This document shows positions 54,292-62,847 of a DNA stretch of 64,000 nucleotides, in pieces (the first letter of the stretch is position 1; each line of letters opens with the position of its first letter). The stretch spans positions 1,116,001 to 1,180,000 of the forward strand of contig FP929003.1 in NCBI GenBank assembly GCA_000196815.1, read 5' to 3'. The notes under the pieces were generated by a model. It was not told the origin of the DNA. It made no database searches and was given only the letters and a program-made list of their open reading frames with translations. The position numbers and the translations under genes are program-made. This DNA is from Nitrospira defluvii. Lineage in GTDB: Bacteria > Nitrospirota > Nitrospiria > Nitrospirales > Nitrospiraceae.

Positions 54292-54629
54292 ATGCGAGTC
54301 GTAGAGCTCATCGTGAATGTTCCAGAAGGCTAGAGCAGAGTCATGAGTGGGCGCGTGTCTTTGGGCTATGATTCATTCTTCCGTGGACGTGTGATTGGCG
54401 GGCAGGCATAGTGCCTCTCGGAACGCCTTCGAAGCGCTAGCAGGAGTTCATTCGGCAGCGGGGTGAGCTGTCCTGCTTGGCAGGTGCCGCCTGCTGTTCG
54501 CAGCTCTGTTCGTGCTGGCACGGACCAGAGCAAGTTCAGGCGGCAAGGCTCACCTCGATGCCGAACGCTGCTGGCGCTTGGTTCCCGGCGTGGAGAGGGG
54601 CACTATACCTACCCGGCTCTCTCGCCCCC
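54292..54629. other. intergenic stretch downstream of tenA
   Basis: No frame with a credible start and composition. Contains several CCTGCT/GGCAGG-like words but no clean hairpin, RNA gene or promoter that I can support. Confidence 0.4.
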
Positions 54630-55298
54630 TCACACCGGCCACTTCTCCTCGTTCCAGGCCATCTCCCAAAACATCCACTCATATTTCGAGCTGATGAGAA
54701 ACGCCTGCTCCATGCGTTTCTTTTCCTCATGTCCGGCAGTTCGCGCCCAGGTATCGACCCGGGCCCGCATCCATTCCTGCACGGCCTCGAACTCCGGCGA
54801 GGCATAGAGCATCAGCCAGTCCCGATAGGGATGTTTGGCAGGCGGCGGTCCGTTCTTGAGGAAGTGTTTGCCGACGACGCAGTAGATCCAGGCGCAGGGC
54901 AGCGCCACGACGGCGATTTCGGTGGCCGTACCGCCTTGAGCGACGGCGAGCATGTGGCGCGTGTAGGCATAGTTGGTGGGAGCCATCGGTTCGTTCAGCA
55001 TATCGTGGGGGGAGAGTTTCCAGCGCTTGCCGTAGTTCTCGTGGAGGCTGCGTTCTACGGTGATGGTTTCTTCCGCCAGCTTGGCGAAGCGCAGGGCCGA
55101 TTCGGAGTCGGGTGCCCGCAACGATCCGGCGGCAAAGACGCGAGCCAGATCCGCGAGAAAGCGGGCATCCTGGAGAATGTAGTAGCGGAACTTCCGCTCC
55201 GCCAGCGTGCCCTTTCCAAGGGCCACGACGAACGGGTGCGTCAGCTGGGCATCCCAGACGGGCTGGGCCAATTTGCGAAGATGATTCGAAAACGACAT
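54630..55298 (-). CDS. tenA: TenA/thiaminase II family protein
   Basis: 222 residues of the TenA helical fold: YYILQDARFLADLARVFA, EETITVERSLHENYG, and the active-site region VVALPCAWIYCVVGKHF with the conserved Cys. It hydrolyses aminopyrimidine or thiamine breakdown products to HMP for re-use. Whether the natural substrate is aminopyrimidine (salvage) or thiamine cannot be told. It lies just downstream of sthA on the same strand, separated by repeat-like sequence. Confidence 0.9.
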   Translation of the reverse strand: MSFSNHLRKLAQPVWDAQLTHPFVVALGKGTLAERKFRYYILQDARFLADLARVFAAGSLRAPDSESALRFAKLAEETITVERSLHENYGKRWKLSPHDMLNEPMAPTNYAYTRHMLAVAQGGTATEIAVVALPCAWIYCVVGKHFLKNGPPPAKHPYRDWLMLYASPEFEAVQEWMRARVDTWARTAGHEEKKRMEQAFLISSKYEWMFWEMAWNEEKWPV

Positions 55299-55320
55299 CC
55301 GGTGCCTCCTTCGTCGGCGT

Positions 55321-55432
55321 CCGCGTATCTCGTCGCTCGTGAATCGTATCTCGCGAGCAATGACATAGACGGAATCAAGTCGATCATTCCTTCTTGCGCT
55401 TCACGTTTCACGAACGACGTTTCACGTTCGTG
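55321..55432. repeat. paired short interspersed repeats in the tenA-sthA spacer
   Basis: Two clusters: 55321-55360 (CGTATCTCGTCGCTCGTG, then CGTATCTCGCG) and 55397-55432 (GCGCTTCACGTTTCACG, then AACGACGTTTCACG). Both are built from TTCACG, CGTATCTCG/CGAGATACG and AACGACG words. The second abuts the sthA stop at 55422-55424 and overlaps its last codons. Confidence 0.65.
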
Positions 55433-56825
55433 GTGGCCAGGGTCTGGGCAACTGATTGATGCCGTCGAGGGCGGCGACGCGGTAACATTCCGCGAGTGTC
55501 GGGTAGTTGAACACGGCTTCGATGAAATAATCGATCTGGCCCTGATAGGCCATGACGGTCTGGCCGATGTGGATGAGTTCCGTGGCGCCGTCGCCGATTG
55601 CATGCACGCCGAGCAGTTGTCGGGTTTTGTTGTGAAAGAGCAGTTTCAGCATACCGAGTTCGTCGCCGATGATCTGTCCACGGGCGATCTCTCTGTAGCG
55701 GGCGATACCGACGGCATAGGGGACGCCGTTTTTGGTTAAGTCGTCCTCGTTGCGGCCGACCATGGAAATTTCCGGGATCGAATAAATGCCATACGGCATC
55801 AGCTCGGACTGGGTCTGGCAGGGAATGCCGAAGGCATGGCAGGCGGCATGGCGTCCTTGCTGCATGGACGTTGAGGCGAGCGCGGGAAAGCCGATGATGT
55901 CGCCCGCCGCATAGATGTGCGGCACGGTCGTCTGATAGTGCTCATTGACCGTCAGACGTCCACGGTCGTCTGCGACGAGTCCGATCGTTTCGAGGTTGAG
56001 GGTGGCGCTGGCGCCGGTGCGGCCGACCGAATAGAGCACCGTGGTTGCGGCGATTTCCTTGCCGCTTTTCAGGCGGACGATGACCTGCTCCTGCGGTTGT
56101 CGCTCGACGGACACCACTTCTTCATTGAACCGCAGGGTCACGCCGATGCTGCGCATGTGGTACTGGAGGGCCTCGATCGTTTCCTGGTCGACGAACTCCA
56201 GCAGGCGCGGGCGGCGCTCGATGAGGGTGACGTGAATGCCCATGGTCGCCAGGATCGAGGCATATTCCGCGCCGATCACGCCGCCGCCGATGATCGTGAT
56301 CGACTTGGGGAGTGTTTTCAGGGTCAACAGGCCGTCGGTGTCGATGATACTGTGATCGTCAAAGGGAATGTGCGAGGGCCGGGCGGGAACAGTCCCGCAG
56401 GCGATGACCACGAAGTCGGCCGTATGCTCCACGAGATCGTCGGAACGTTCGATGCGCAGGCGGTGCGGATCGACGAAGGCCGCGGTGCCGAACCAGAGGT
56501 CGACATTGTTGCGCGTCATCTGGTTCTGGATGATCTCAATTTCCCGGTTGATGACGTGGTTGGCGCGGAAGGTGAGATCCTCCATCGTGATGTCCTGCTT
56601 GACGCGATAACTGGCGCCATACAGGCTGCGCTGATGGAAACCCGACAGATAGAGTGCGGCCTCGCGGAGCGATTTGCTGGGGATGGTGCCGGTGTTGGTG
56701 CAGACGCCGCCGACGACTCGTTTGCGTTCGACGATGCCGACTTTCTTCCCCAGCTTGGCCGCCTGGATGGCGGCTTTTTGCCCTGCCGGGCCGGTTCCGA
56801 TGACCAGCAGATCGTAGTGCGCCAT
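55422..56825 (-). CDS. sthA: soluble pyridine nucleotide transhydrogenase
   Basis: 467 residues, the family length, from MAHYDLLVIGTGPAGQKAAIQAAKLG. The SthA-specific FAD region GGVCTNTGTIPSKSLREA lacks the second redox Cys of disulfide reductases. IIGGGVIGAEYASILA binds NAD, and HIYAAGDIIGFPALAS and the C-terminal dimer domain are intact. It moves hydride between NADPH and NAD in the cytosol. The frame is open to 56882 through repeat-like sequence. The ATG at 56825 is chosen by family N terminus. Confidence 0.93.
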   Translation of the reverse strand: MAHYDLLVIGTGPAGQKAAIQAAKLGKKVGIVERKRVVGGVCTNTGTIPSKSLREAALYLSGFHQRSLYGASYRVKQDITMEDLTFRANHVINREIEIIQNQMTRNNVDLWFGTAAFVDPHRLRIERSDDLVEHTADFVVIACGTVPARPSHIPFDDHSIIDTDGLLTLKTLPKSITIIGGGVIGAEYASILATMGIHVTLIERRPRLLEFVDQETIEALQYHMRSIGVTLRFNEEVVSVERQPQEQVIVRLKSGKEIAATTVLYSVGRTGASATLNLETIGLVADDRGRLTVNEHYQTTVPHIYAAGDIIGFPALASTSMQQGRHAACHAFGIPCQTQSELMPYGIYSIPEISMVGRNEDDLTKNGVPYAVGIARYREIARGQIIGDELGMLKLLFHNKTRQLLGVHAIGDGATELIHIGQTVMAYQGQIDYFIEAVFNYPTLAECYRVAALDGINQLPRPWPPRT

Positions 56826-56843
56826 GGTGTCTTGATTAGTATC

Positions 56844-56880
56844 CGTACGTCGTGACGCGTGAAACGTATCTCGCCGAAAC
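56844..56880. repeat. short interspersed repeat upstream of sthA
   Basis: GTACGTCGTGACGCGTG then AAACGTATCTCGCCG, same word family as 35975-36010 and 55321-55432. Sits 19 bases upstream of the sthA start, in its leader. Confidence 0.6.
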
Positions 56881-56995
56881 ACAGAGCCGAACGTCCATAG
56901 CGACTACTCGCTGTCCTTCCGTGCTATCAGCCATTGGCTACACGCTCTTCTCCGGCTCGCGAGAGACGAGCGGCGCTTCACGGTGGACGCGGTCC

Positions 56996-57682
56996 TCAGC
57001 TGGCCGTGACCAGTTTACGCGCGAATCGGAATGCCTCTTCAAGGTCCGGCAGCTGCGCGAGCTCGGGGGTGATTTGGAGATATCGAACCTTGTTGTCCTT
57101 GTCCACTACAAGCAGCGCGCGACTGAGCAGATGGGGGTCTTTGAGCAGAAGTCCGTGGGCCTTGCCGAAGTCGGCGGCACGGAAATCAGAGAGGAACGTC
57201 ACATTCGTGATCTTCGCCTCCTCGGCGAAACGTTTCTGCGCAAAGGGGGTGTCGATGCTGATGGTGATCAGTTCGACCATTCGATCGAGGCCCATGTTCT
57301 TCTCGCTCAGGTAGTGGGTCTGTTGTTCGCAGACCTTGGTGTCGAGGGACGGCACGATACTGATAATACGGACCTTGCCCTTCCCTTTCGTGTCGTTGAT
57401 CGGCACCATCGATAAATCGGTCTGCGTGAGCTTCACGTCGCGCAGCTTGTCGCCGACTTTGATGCCCATCCCCGAGAGCATCAACGGCTTGCCCTGAAAC
57501 AGGACGTTGTTGCCTTCTCCGGCGGCGGCGCTGCCGTCGGCCACCGGCATATTCTTGTATGAAAAATCGGAATGGCCGGGGCCGGGCAAGGTTCCGCAGC
57601 CGCTGAGGCTCAGGCACAGGAGGGCCGCTAGAAAGTGAGACGCCGAAGCGCCGGGAATCATGCGAGTATGGGGCGATGCCAT
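56996..57682 (-). CDS. lipoprotein thiol peroxidase (Tpx-like, 1-Cys)
   Basis: 228 residues. A lipoprotein signal peptide with lipobox LSGC (Cys29) is unusual for Tpx. The peroxiredoxin part has IVPSLDTKVCEQQTHYL with peroxidatic Cys118, and IDTPFAQKRFAEEAKI where the family resolving Cys (RFC) is Ala153. No other Cys remains in the mature protein, so it would act by a 1-Cys mechanism with an external reductant. The ATG at 57682 follows GGAG by 7 bases. Located upstream of sthA, same strand. Confidence 0.85.
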   Translation of the reverse strand: MASPHTRMIPGASASHFLAALLCLSLSGCGTLPGPGHSDFSYKNMPVADGSAAAGEGNNVLFQGKPLMLSGMGIKVGDKLRDVKLTQTDLSMVPINDTKGKGKVRIISIVPSLDTKVCEQQTHYLSEKNMGLDRMVELITISIDTPFAQKRFAEEAKITNVTFLSDFRAADFGKAHGLLLKDPHLLSRALLVVDKDNKVRYLQITPELAQLPDLEEAFRFARKLVTAS

Positions 57683-57752
57683 AGAATATCTCCATCGACG
57701 AGGACTGTCGGCTCAGTGGGCTCTGTCACTGTATGGCCGGTTCGTTGAGCTG

Positions 57753-58718
57753 TCAAGGTTGCAAGAATTCCGTAATGTGCCGGTTCACCACGTGCGGTTG
57801 TTCCCACTGCGGAATATGGCCGGCGTCGGGAATGATGATGAGCCGGGCCTGCGGAATCGTGGCCTGAAGGTCGCGGCCGACTTGCGGGGGAAAGAGGCGA
57901 TCCTGTTCGCCCCAGAGAATCAGGGTGGAATGGTGGACGTCCTTGAATCTGGGCGCAAACTGCTGTTCCCACAGGGGCAGGCTATCACGGAGCGACATGA
58001 GGGGCGTAATCATATCCTCGCGTTGACGGTTCCGGTTGGAGCGGTCCAGCACCGCCGGTGTCACCAGCGTATGGTCGTAAATGATTTCTTTCAGCACCGC
58101 CTCCATGGTGCGGTTGCCCACGAAGAGGGCTCCGAAGCGGGCCAGCCAGGCAGGGACGCTGGTATTCAGGGCACGTTGCATCAGCGGGCTGGCCAGGCGT
58201 TCGCGGACATGATCGGGCAAACTGTCGATCAACACCAGGCGGGATACCCGATCGGGATGGGTCAGGGCCATGCCGATGGCTACGCCGCCTCCCATGGAGT
58301 TGCCGATTAAGGTGGCGGTCGGGAGGCCGAGCGCATCCATGAGGCCGCGGATTGATTCGATCAACTCTTCAGGCCGGTAGTCGAGAGCGGGTTTGTCCGA
58401 GAGGCCTGACCCGATCAAGTCTGGCGTGATGACGCGGAATTGCCTGGCGAGGGGGATCTGTTGATATTCCCACTGCCACATCGAACCGCCGTACCCGTGG
58501 AGCAGGATCAGCGGCGGGCCCTGGCCTTCGTCGAGATAGGCGATGCGGTGGCCATTGACCGAGGCGGTGCGGATGGGAAATCGTTGGAAGCCGTCGAACC
58601 AGCGGGGAAGCTCTGAAGGCGTCGCGCAACCGCTCATGAGGACCGCTGCGAGGCAGAAGGTTAGGACGTGTGACGACGCGACGGCGGTACACCGGACCTG
58701 CCACGCCGGGAGCCTCAT
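57753..58718 (-). CDS. alpha/beta hydrolase lipoprotein
   Basis: 321 residues. Signal peptide with lipobox MSGC (Cys31). The mature hydrolase has LILLHGYGGSMWQW (oxyanion), TPDLIGSGLSDKP, nucleophile elbow LIGNSMGGGVA (Ser), LILWGEQDRLFPP (Asp) and IIPDAGHIPQWEQP (His). Probable envelope esterase or lactonase. It starts 2 bases after the pycB stop, so it is cotranscribed with pycB. The biochemical link to carboxylation is unclear. Confidence 0.88.
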   Translation of the reverse strand: MRLPAWQVRCTAVASSHVLTFCLAAVLMSGCATPSELPRWFDGFQRFPIRTASVNGHRIAYLDEGQGPPLILLHGYGGSMWQWEYQQIPLARQFRVITPDLIGSGLSDKPALDYRPEELIESIRGLMDALGLPTATLIGNSMGGGVAIGMALTHPDRVSRLVLIDSLPDHVRERLASPLMQRALNTSVPAWLARFGALFVGNRTMEAVLKEIIYDHTLVTPAVLDRSNRNRQREDMITPLMSLRDSLPLWEQQFAPRFKDVHHSTLILWGEQDRLFPPQVGRDLQATIPQARLIIIPDAGHIPQWEQPHVVNRHITEFLQP

Positions 58719-58720
58719 GG

Positions 58721-60709
58721 CTACTCCAGTTGAATGACGGTTTCGTCGATCTTGACGTTGTCGCCTTCGACGACCAGAATCGCCGCGACCCGCCCGTCCA
58801 TCGGCGCAGGAACTTGGCTTTCCATTTTCATGGCCTCAATGATCAGGAGCGGATCACCGGTCTTTACCTGGGCGCCGTCCGTTACCAGGACTTTCACGAC
58901 ACGACCGGGCATGGGCGGGGCGACATCGCCGGGTTTGGTCGGTCGGGGCCGTTTCGGCTTGCTCGTGCTGCCGGCCTCTGGGGATTCGGGCACGCCGGCC
59001 AGCACTTCCTGCAGCGGTTCCAGTGAGACTTCCTGCAGCCGGTCGTTGACCCGGATGTAGTAAGGCTTGCGGCCGTCGGTGGTGCGGCCTGAGCCCGAGA
59101 CCACGACATGATAATTCTCGCCGTGCACGGTGATGTTGAATTCGGCCGGCGCGAGGTGGAGATCGTGGGCCACGGCAGGACCCTTCGTTTCCGTCGGCTC
59201 CAGCGGCTCTGCCCGCAGGTCGCCCCGCTCGCGTGCTTCGAAGAAATCCCTGGCAATCGCGGGGAAGAGGGCGAACGACAGTTGATCTTCCAGCGTCGTG
59301 GCGGACTCGGGCATGTCCTTCTTGAGTTTTTCAAATTCCGATTCAAGCCGGTCGGCCGGTCGGCCCTTTACGGGCTCTTCGTCCCCGATGGCCCGTGCCA
59401 TGATCTCTTTATCAAGCGGCCCGGGAGCCCGGCCGTAGAGGCCGAGGAAATAATTCTTGGTCTCCGTAGTGATGACCTTGTAGCGCTCGCCCTGTTCACC
59501 AGTGAGCACGTTGAGGGTGGCCTGCGTGCCGACGATCTGGCTGGTCGGCGTGACAAGCGGCGGATAGCCCATGTCTTTGCGGACACGGGGAATTTCGTCC
59601 ATCACTTCTTTCATTCGGTCCAAGGCGTTTTGTTCGGCCAGTTGGGCGGCGAGATTGGAGAGCATGCCGCCGGGAATCTGGGACGTCAGAATTTCAGCGT
59701 CCACACCGGTGAAGTCGCTTTCAAATTGCCGGTACTTCCGGCGCACGTTTCGGAAATGCTCTGCAATGGGCTGCAGATCTTCCAGGTCCAATCCGCTGTC
59801 ATAGGGCGTGCCCCGTAACGCAGCCACCATAGATTCGGTGGGGGGATGCGAGGCGCCTCCGGCAAGCGGAGAAATCGAGGTGTCCAGGAGATCGAGCCCG
59901 GCCATGACCGCCATCAGCGCCGACATGGTTCCCATGCCCGAGGTGTAGTGGGAGTGCAGGTGGATGGGCACGCGAACCGCTGCTTTGAGGCTCTTGACCA
60001 GACGGTAGGCATCGACGGGCGCCAGCAGGCCGGCCATGTCTTTGATGCAGATGGTATCGGCGCCCAGGTCTTCCAACCGTTTGCCCATCGTGACGAACCC
60101 GTCCAGCCGGTGGACCGGGCTGGTGGTGTAGGAGATGGCCGCTTCCACATGCTTTTCGCAGGCTTTCACTTCACGGATGGCCCGCTCCAGATTGCGAACA
60201 TCGTTGAGGGCGTCGAAGATGCGGAAGACATCGATGCCGTTAAACGCCGAGCGCTCGATAAACTTCTCCAGCACGTCGTCGGCGTAGTGGCGATACCCGA
60301 CCAGGTTCTGGCCGCGCAACAACATTTGCAGCTTCGTCTTCGGCATCGCCGCGCGGAGCGCGCGCAGGCGCTCCCAGGGGTCTTCCTTGAGGAACCGGAG
60401 GCAGGTATCGAAGGTGGCGCCGCCCCAGACTTCCAACGACCAGAATCCCACAGCGTCCAGTTTTTGGGCGATGGGTAGCATGTCCTCGGTGCGCATCCTG
60501 GTCGCGAGTAGGCATTGATGCCCGTCGCGCAACGCAACCTCGGTCATTAAAAGCTTTTTCCCCGGCGCCGGGGTCACGCGGAACTCAGGGCTCGCCGCCT
60601 GCATAACCTGGACGGCGCGTGAGGCAGAGGGCCGGCTGGGTTTTACACGCACGTTCTTCTTCGCGGGGCTTTTCTTCTGGGCGATTTTTTTAGTCTTTTT
60701 CGTTGCCAT
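58721..60709 (-). CDS. pycB: pyruvate/2-oxoacid carboxylase subunit B (carboxyltransferase + biotin carrier)
   Basis: 662 residues. A basic N-terminal tail (1-30) precedes a carboxyltransferase TIM barrel (about 45-310, TEVALRDGHQCLLATRMRTEDM, GFWSLEVWGGATFD, HLHSHYTSGMG with metal-binding His) and the conserved carboxylase domain. A Pro/Ala linker joins a C-terminal biotinyl domain with biotin Lys628 in IIEAMKMESQ. It transfers CO2 from carboxybiotin to pyruvate (giving oxaloacetate) or 2-oxoglutarate; which one is not decidable here. In Nitrospira this pair is assigned to the reductive TCA cycle. pycA precedes it by 71 bases. Confidence 0.92.
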   Translation of the reverse strand: MATKKTKKIAQKKSPAKKNVRVKPSRPSASRAVQVMQAASPEFRVTPAPGKKLLMTEVALRDGHQCLLATRMRTEDMLPIAQKLDAVGFWSLEVWGGATFDTCLRFLKEDPWERLRALRAAMPKTKLQMLLRGQNLVGYRHYADDVLEKFIERSAFNGIDVFRIFDALNDVRNLERAIREVKACEKHVEAAISYTTSPVHRLDGFVTMGKRLEDLGADTICIKDMAGLLAPVDAYRLVKSLKAAVRVPIHLHSHYTSGMGTMSALMAVMAGLDLLDTSISPLAGGASHPPTESMVAALRGTPYDSGLDLEDLQPIAEHFRNVRRKYRQFESDFTGVDAEILTSQIPGGMLSNLAAQLAEQNALDRMKEVMDEIPRVRKDMGYPPLVTPTSQIVGTQATLNVLTGEQGERYKVITTETKNYFLGLYGRAPGPLDKEIMARAIGDEEPVKGRPADRLESEFEKLKKDMPESATTLEDQLSFALFPAIARDFFEARERGDLRAEPLEPTETKGPAVAHDLHLAPAEFNITVHGENYHVVVSGSGRTTDGRKPYYIRVNDRLQEVSLEPLQEVLAGVPESPEAGSTSKPKRPRPTKPGDVAPPMPGRVVKVLVTDGAQVKTGDPLLIIEAMKMESQVPAPMDGRVAAILVVEGDNVKIDETVIQLE

Positions 60710-60780
60710 ACTGGCGGCCTTCGGCGGCGAATCCGCTCGCGTAAGAGGGTTGAGGTGTTGTTGCCGGGTGGCTGGGGAGG

Positions 60781-62199
60781 TCAGAGTCCTTCGTACGCGG
60801 CGATCGCTGCGGAGATGGCCAGCACCAGGTCCTCAGGCTCCTCGGATTCTTCGTATTGATACAGGTCCGGATGGGTTTCCAGGTAGGACGTATCGAATCG
60901 TCCGGCTTGAAAATCCTGTTCCATCATCACGTTCTTCATGAACGGAATGGTCGTTTTCACCCCGCGCAGCACATACTCTTCAAGGGAACGCCGCATGCGG
61001 CTCACGGTCTCTTCCCAGGTGCGCCCGCGGACGGTCAGTTTTGCCAACAGCGCATCATAATAGGGAGGAATCGTGTAATCGCGATAGACCGCGCCGTCGA
61101 TGCGGACTCCGATTCCGCCGGGTGACAGATAGGCGGTGATGGTGCCTGTGCAGGGCATGAAGTTGTTGCGCGGGTCTTCGGCATTGATGCGGCACTGAAT
61201 CGCATGGCCCTGCAACGTTACGTCCTTCTGCCGGATCTCCAGAGGCTTTCCCGCCGCAATGGAAATTTGATTGCGGACGATATCGATGGCCGTGATCTGT
61301 TCCGTGACGGTATGTTCCACCTGGAGGCGGGGATTCATTTCCATGAAGTAGAAATGGCCCTCGTGGTCGAGGAGGAACTCGACGGTGCCGGCATTGTCGT
61401 AGTGCACCGCTTTCGCGATGGCAATGGCGGCCTCGCCCATTTGGGCGCGCAGTTTGGGCGTCAGGATCAATGAGGGGGCGATTTCGATCAGTTTCTGGTG
61501 CCGCCGTTGAATGGAACAATCCCGCTCACCCAGGTGGATGATGTTGCCGTGTTTGTCGCCCAGGATTTGAAATTCGATATGGTGCGGTCGTTCGATGTAT
61601 TTCTCGATGAAGATGCTGCCGTCGCCGAACGCGGCCTGTGCTTCTCGCGACGCGACATCGATGTTCTCTCGCAATTCCTGATCGGACCGGACGACCCGCA
61701 ATCCTCGGCCCCCGCCGCCGGCGCTGGCCTTGATCATGACGGGGTAGTTGATCTGATGGGCGAAGGCCAGGGCGTCGTCGACGCTGGTGACTCCGCCTTC
61801 GGTGCCGGGGACGATCGGGACCCCCGCCTGCTGGGCGATCTGTCGCGCCTTCACTTTGCTGCCCATGAGGTCGATCGTCTCGGGGGACGGACCGATGAAG
61901 GTAATGCCTGAGGTTTGGCAGAGCCGGGCGAATTTAGTGTTTTCAGAGAGGAACCCGTATCCGGGATGAATCGCGTCGGCGCCGATGCGCTTGGCGATCT
62001 CCACGATCTGTTTTCCGTCCAGGAACCCCTTGACGGGTCCCGGGCCTACGAGGTAGGACTCGTCGGCTTTTTTGACGTAGATTCCTGAAGAGTCGGCTTC
62101 AGAATAGATCGCCGCTGTCGCGATATTGAGCTCACGACAGCCACGGATGATGCGCATGGCGATTTCGCCACGGTTGGCAATAAGGATCTTCCGAAACAT
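60781..62199 (-). CDS. pycA: biotin carboxylase subunit A
   Basis: 472 residues of the biotin carboxylase family: FRKILIANRGEIAMRIIRG at the N terminus, ATP-grasp with IKASAGGGGRGLRVV, HIEFQILGDKHGNIIHLGERDCS, and FMEMNPRLQVEHTVTEQITAID. It carboxylates the biotin of PycB using ATP and bicarbonate. C-terminal sequence (YEESEEPEDLVLAISAAIAAYEG) is the typical tail of stand-alone BC subunits. First gene of the pycA-pycB-hydrolase operon. Confidence 0.93.
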   Translation of the reverse strand: MFRKILIANRGEIAMRIIRGCRELNIATAAIYSEADSSGIYVKKADESYLVGPGPVKGFLDGKQIVEIAKRIGADAIHPGYGFLSENTKFARLCQTSGITFIGPSPETIDLMGSKVKARQIAQQAGVPIVPGTEGGVTSVDDALAFAHQINYPVMIKASAGGGGRGLRVVRSDQELRENIDVASREAQAAFGDGSIFIEKYIERPHHIEFQILGDKHGNIIHLGERDCSIQRRHQKLIEIAPSLILTPKLRAQMGEAAIAIAKAVHYDNAGTVEFLLDHEGHFYFMEMNPRLQVEHTVTEQITAIDIVRNQISIAAGKPLEIRQKDVTLQGHAIQCRINAEDPRNNFMPCTGTITAYLSPGGIGVRIDGAVYRDYTIPPYYDALLAKLTVRGRTWEETVSRMRRSLEEYVLRGVKTTIPFMKNVMMEQDFQAGRFDTSYLETHPDLYQYEESEEPEDLVLAISAAIAAYEGL

Positions 62200-62336
62200 G
62201 ATGGGATTACGAGAGGCCTGGAGCCGTAGCTCACCTCTGATCCGCCTCCAAAAAGATCGCGTAACCTAGCATAGGGTCTAGAGAGTTGTCGAGACGAACG
62301 AGCACGAAAGGGTGGATTGTGGGAGGGGCGGATACG

Positions 62337-62361
62337 GGCAGGAGGTGACGCACCTCCTGCC
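62337..62361. terminator. hairpin downstream of the TIG gene
   Basis: Perfect 11-bp stem (62337-62347 with 62351-62361) and a 3-base loop, 19 bases after the TIG-gene stop on the minus strand. It lies between that gene and the pycA start, so it likely separates the two transcripts. No T tract. Confidence 0.55.
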
Positions 62362-62379
62362 TGACGAGTCTCGTATCTC

Positions 62380-62835
62380 TTACTTGGGTTGAATGAGGAG
62401 CGGCTTCGATTGGGCGCTGCCTCCGCCGGCCACCACGATGATGAAGGACATGCCGGCCTTCGCCTCCGGCACCACAGCCTCAATCGTCGTCTCGTTCACG
62501 AACCGGTAGTCGATCTTTTCCTTGGAGGCGGCGCTAAAGGTCACGCCATGGAAGCATTCCTTGCTGCCGAAATTTTCACCCTTGATGGTGATTTTCTCGC
62601 CGGGTTTCGCCTCATCGGGTTCAACCTTCGCAATGGAAGGACGCTTGGAACGGTCGCAGACCGGGTCGCTCTCCAGTTTGGAGGTGTCCGATCCCTTGAT
62701 CGACTCGGTATTGAACATCGTATACCCGGCGCCTTCGACCATCGCTCCTTCCTGGGCATGCCCAGCGGGGACGGCAACGAACGTGGTTCCGAGCAGAAGG
62801 GTGCAGCCGAGCATGCAGGTGACGATAGTGCGCAT
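62380..62835 (-). CDS. secreted IPT/TIG-domain protein
   Basis: 151 residues with a signal peptide (about 1-28, ending GHA-QE). An N-terminal Ser/Asp-rich stretch with one Cys precedes a single IPT/TIG immunoglobulin-like domain (about 65-150): PSIAKVEPDEAKPGEKITIKGENFG, CFHGVTFS, IEAVVPEAKAGMSFIIVVAGG. It probably binds a ligand or protein in the periplasm. It is 12 bases after the PstS-like gene stop, so the two are one operon. Confidence 0.82.
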   Translation of the reverse strand: MRTIVTCMLGCTLLLGTTFVAVPAGHAQEGAMVEGAGYTMFNTESIKGSDTSKLESDPVCDRSKRPSIAKVEPDEAKPGEKITIKGENFGSKECFHGVTFSAASKEKIDYRFVNETTIEAVVPEAKAGMSFIIVVAGGGSAQSKPLLIQPK

Positions 62836-62847
62836 AAAAGCCTCCTC

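Noticed and set aside
55321-55432. CRISPR array
   Set aside because: Repeats are short words in varying order, with no constant repeat length, no unique spacers of constant size, and no cas genes in the window.
54477-55739. 420-residue open frame opposite tenA and the end of sthA
   Set aside because: Overlaps two confirmed genes, composition is not protein-like, and it crosses the repeat cluster.
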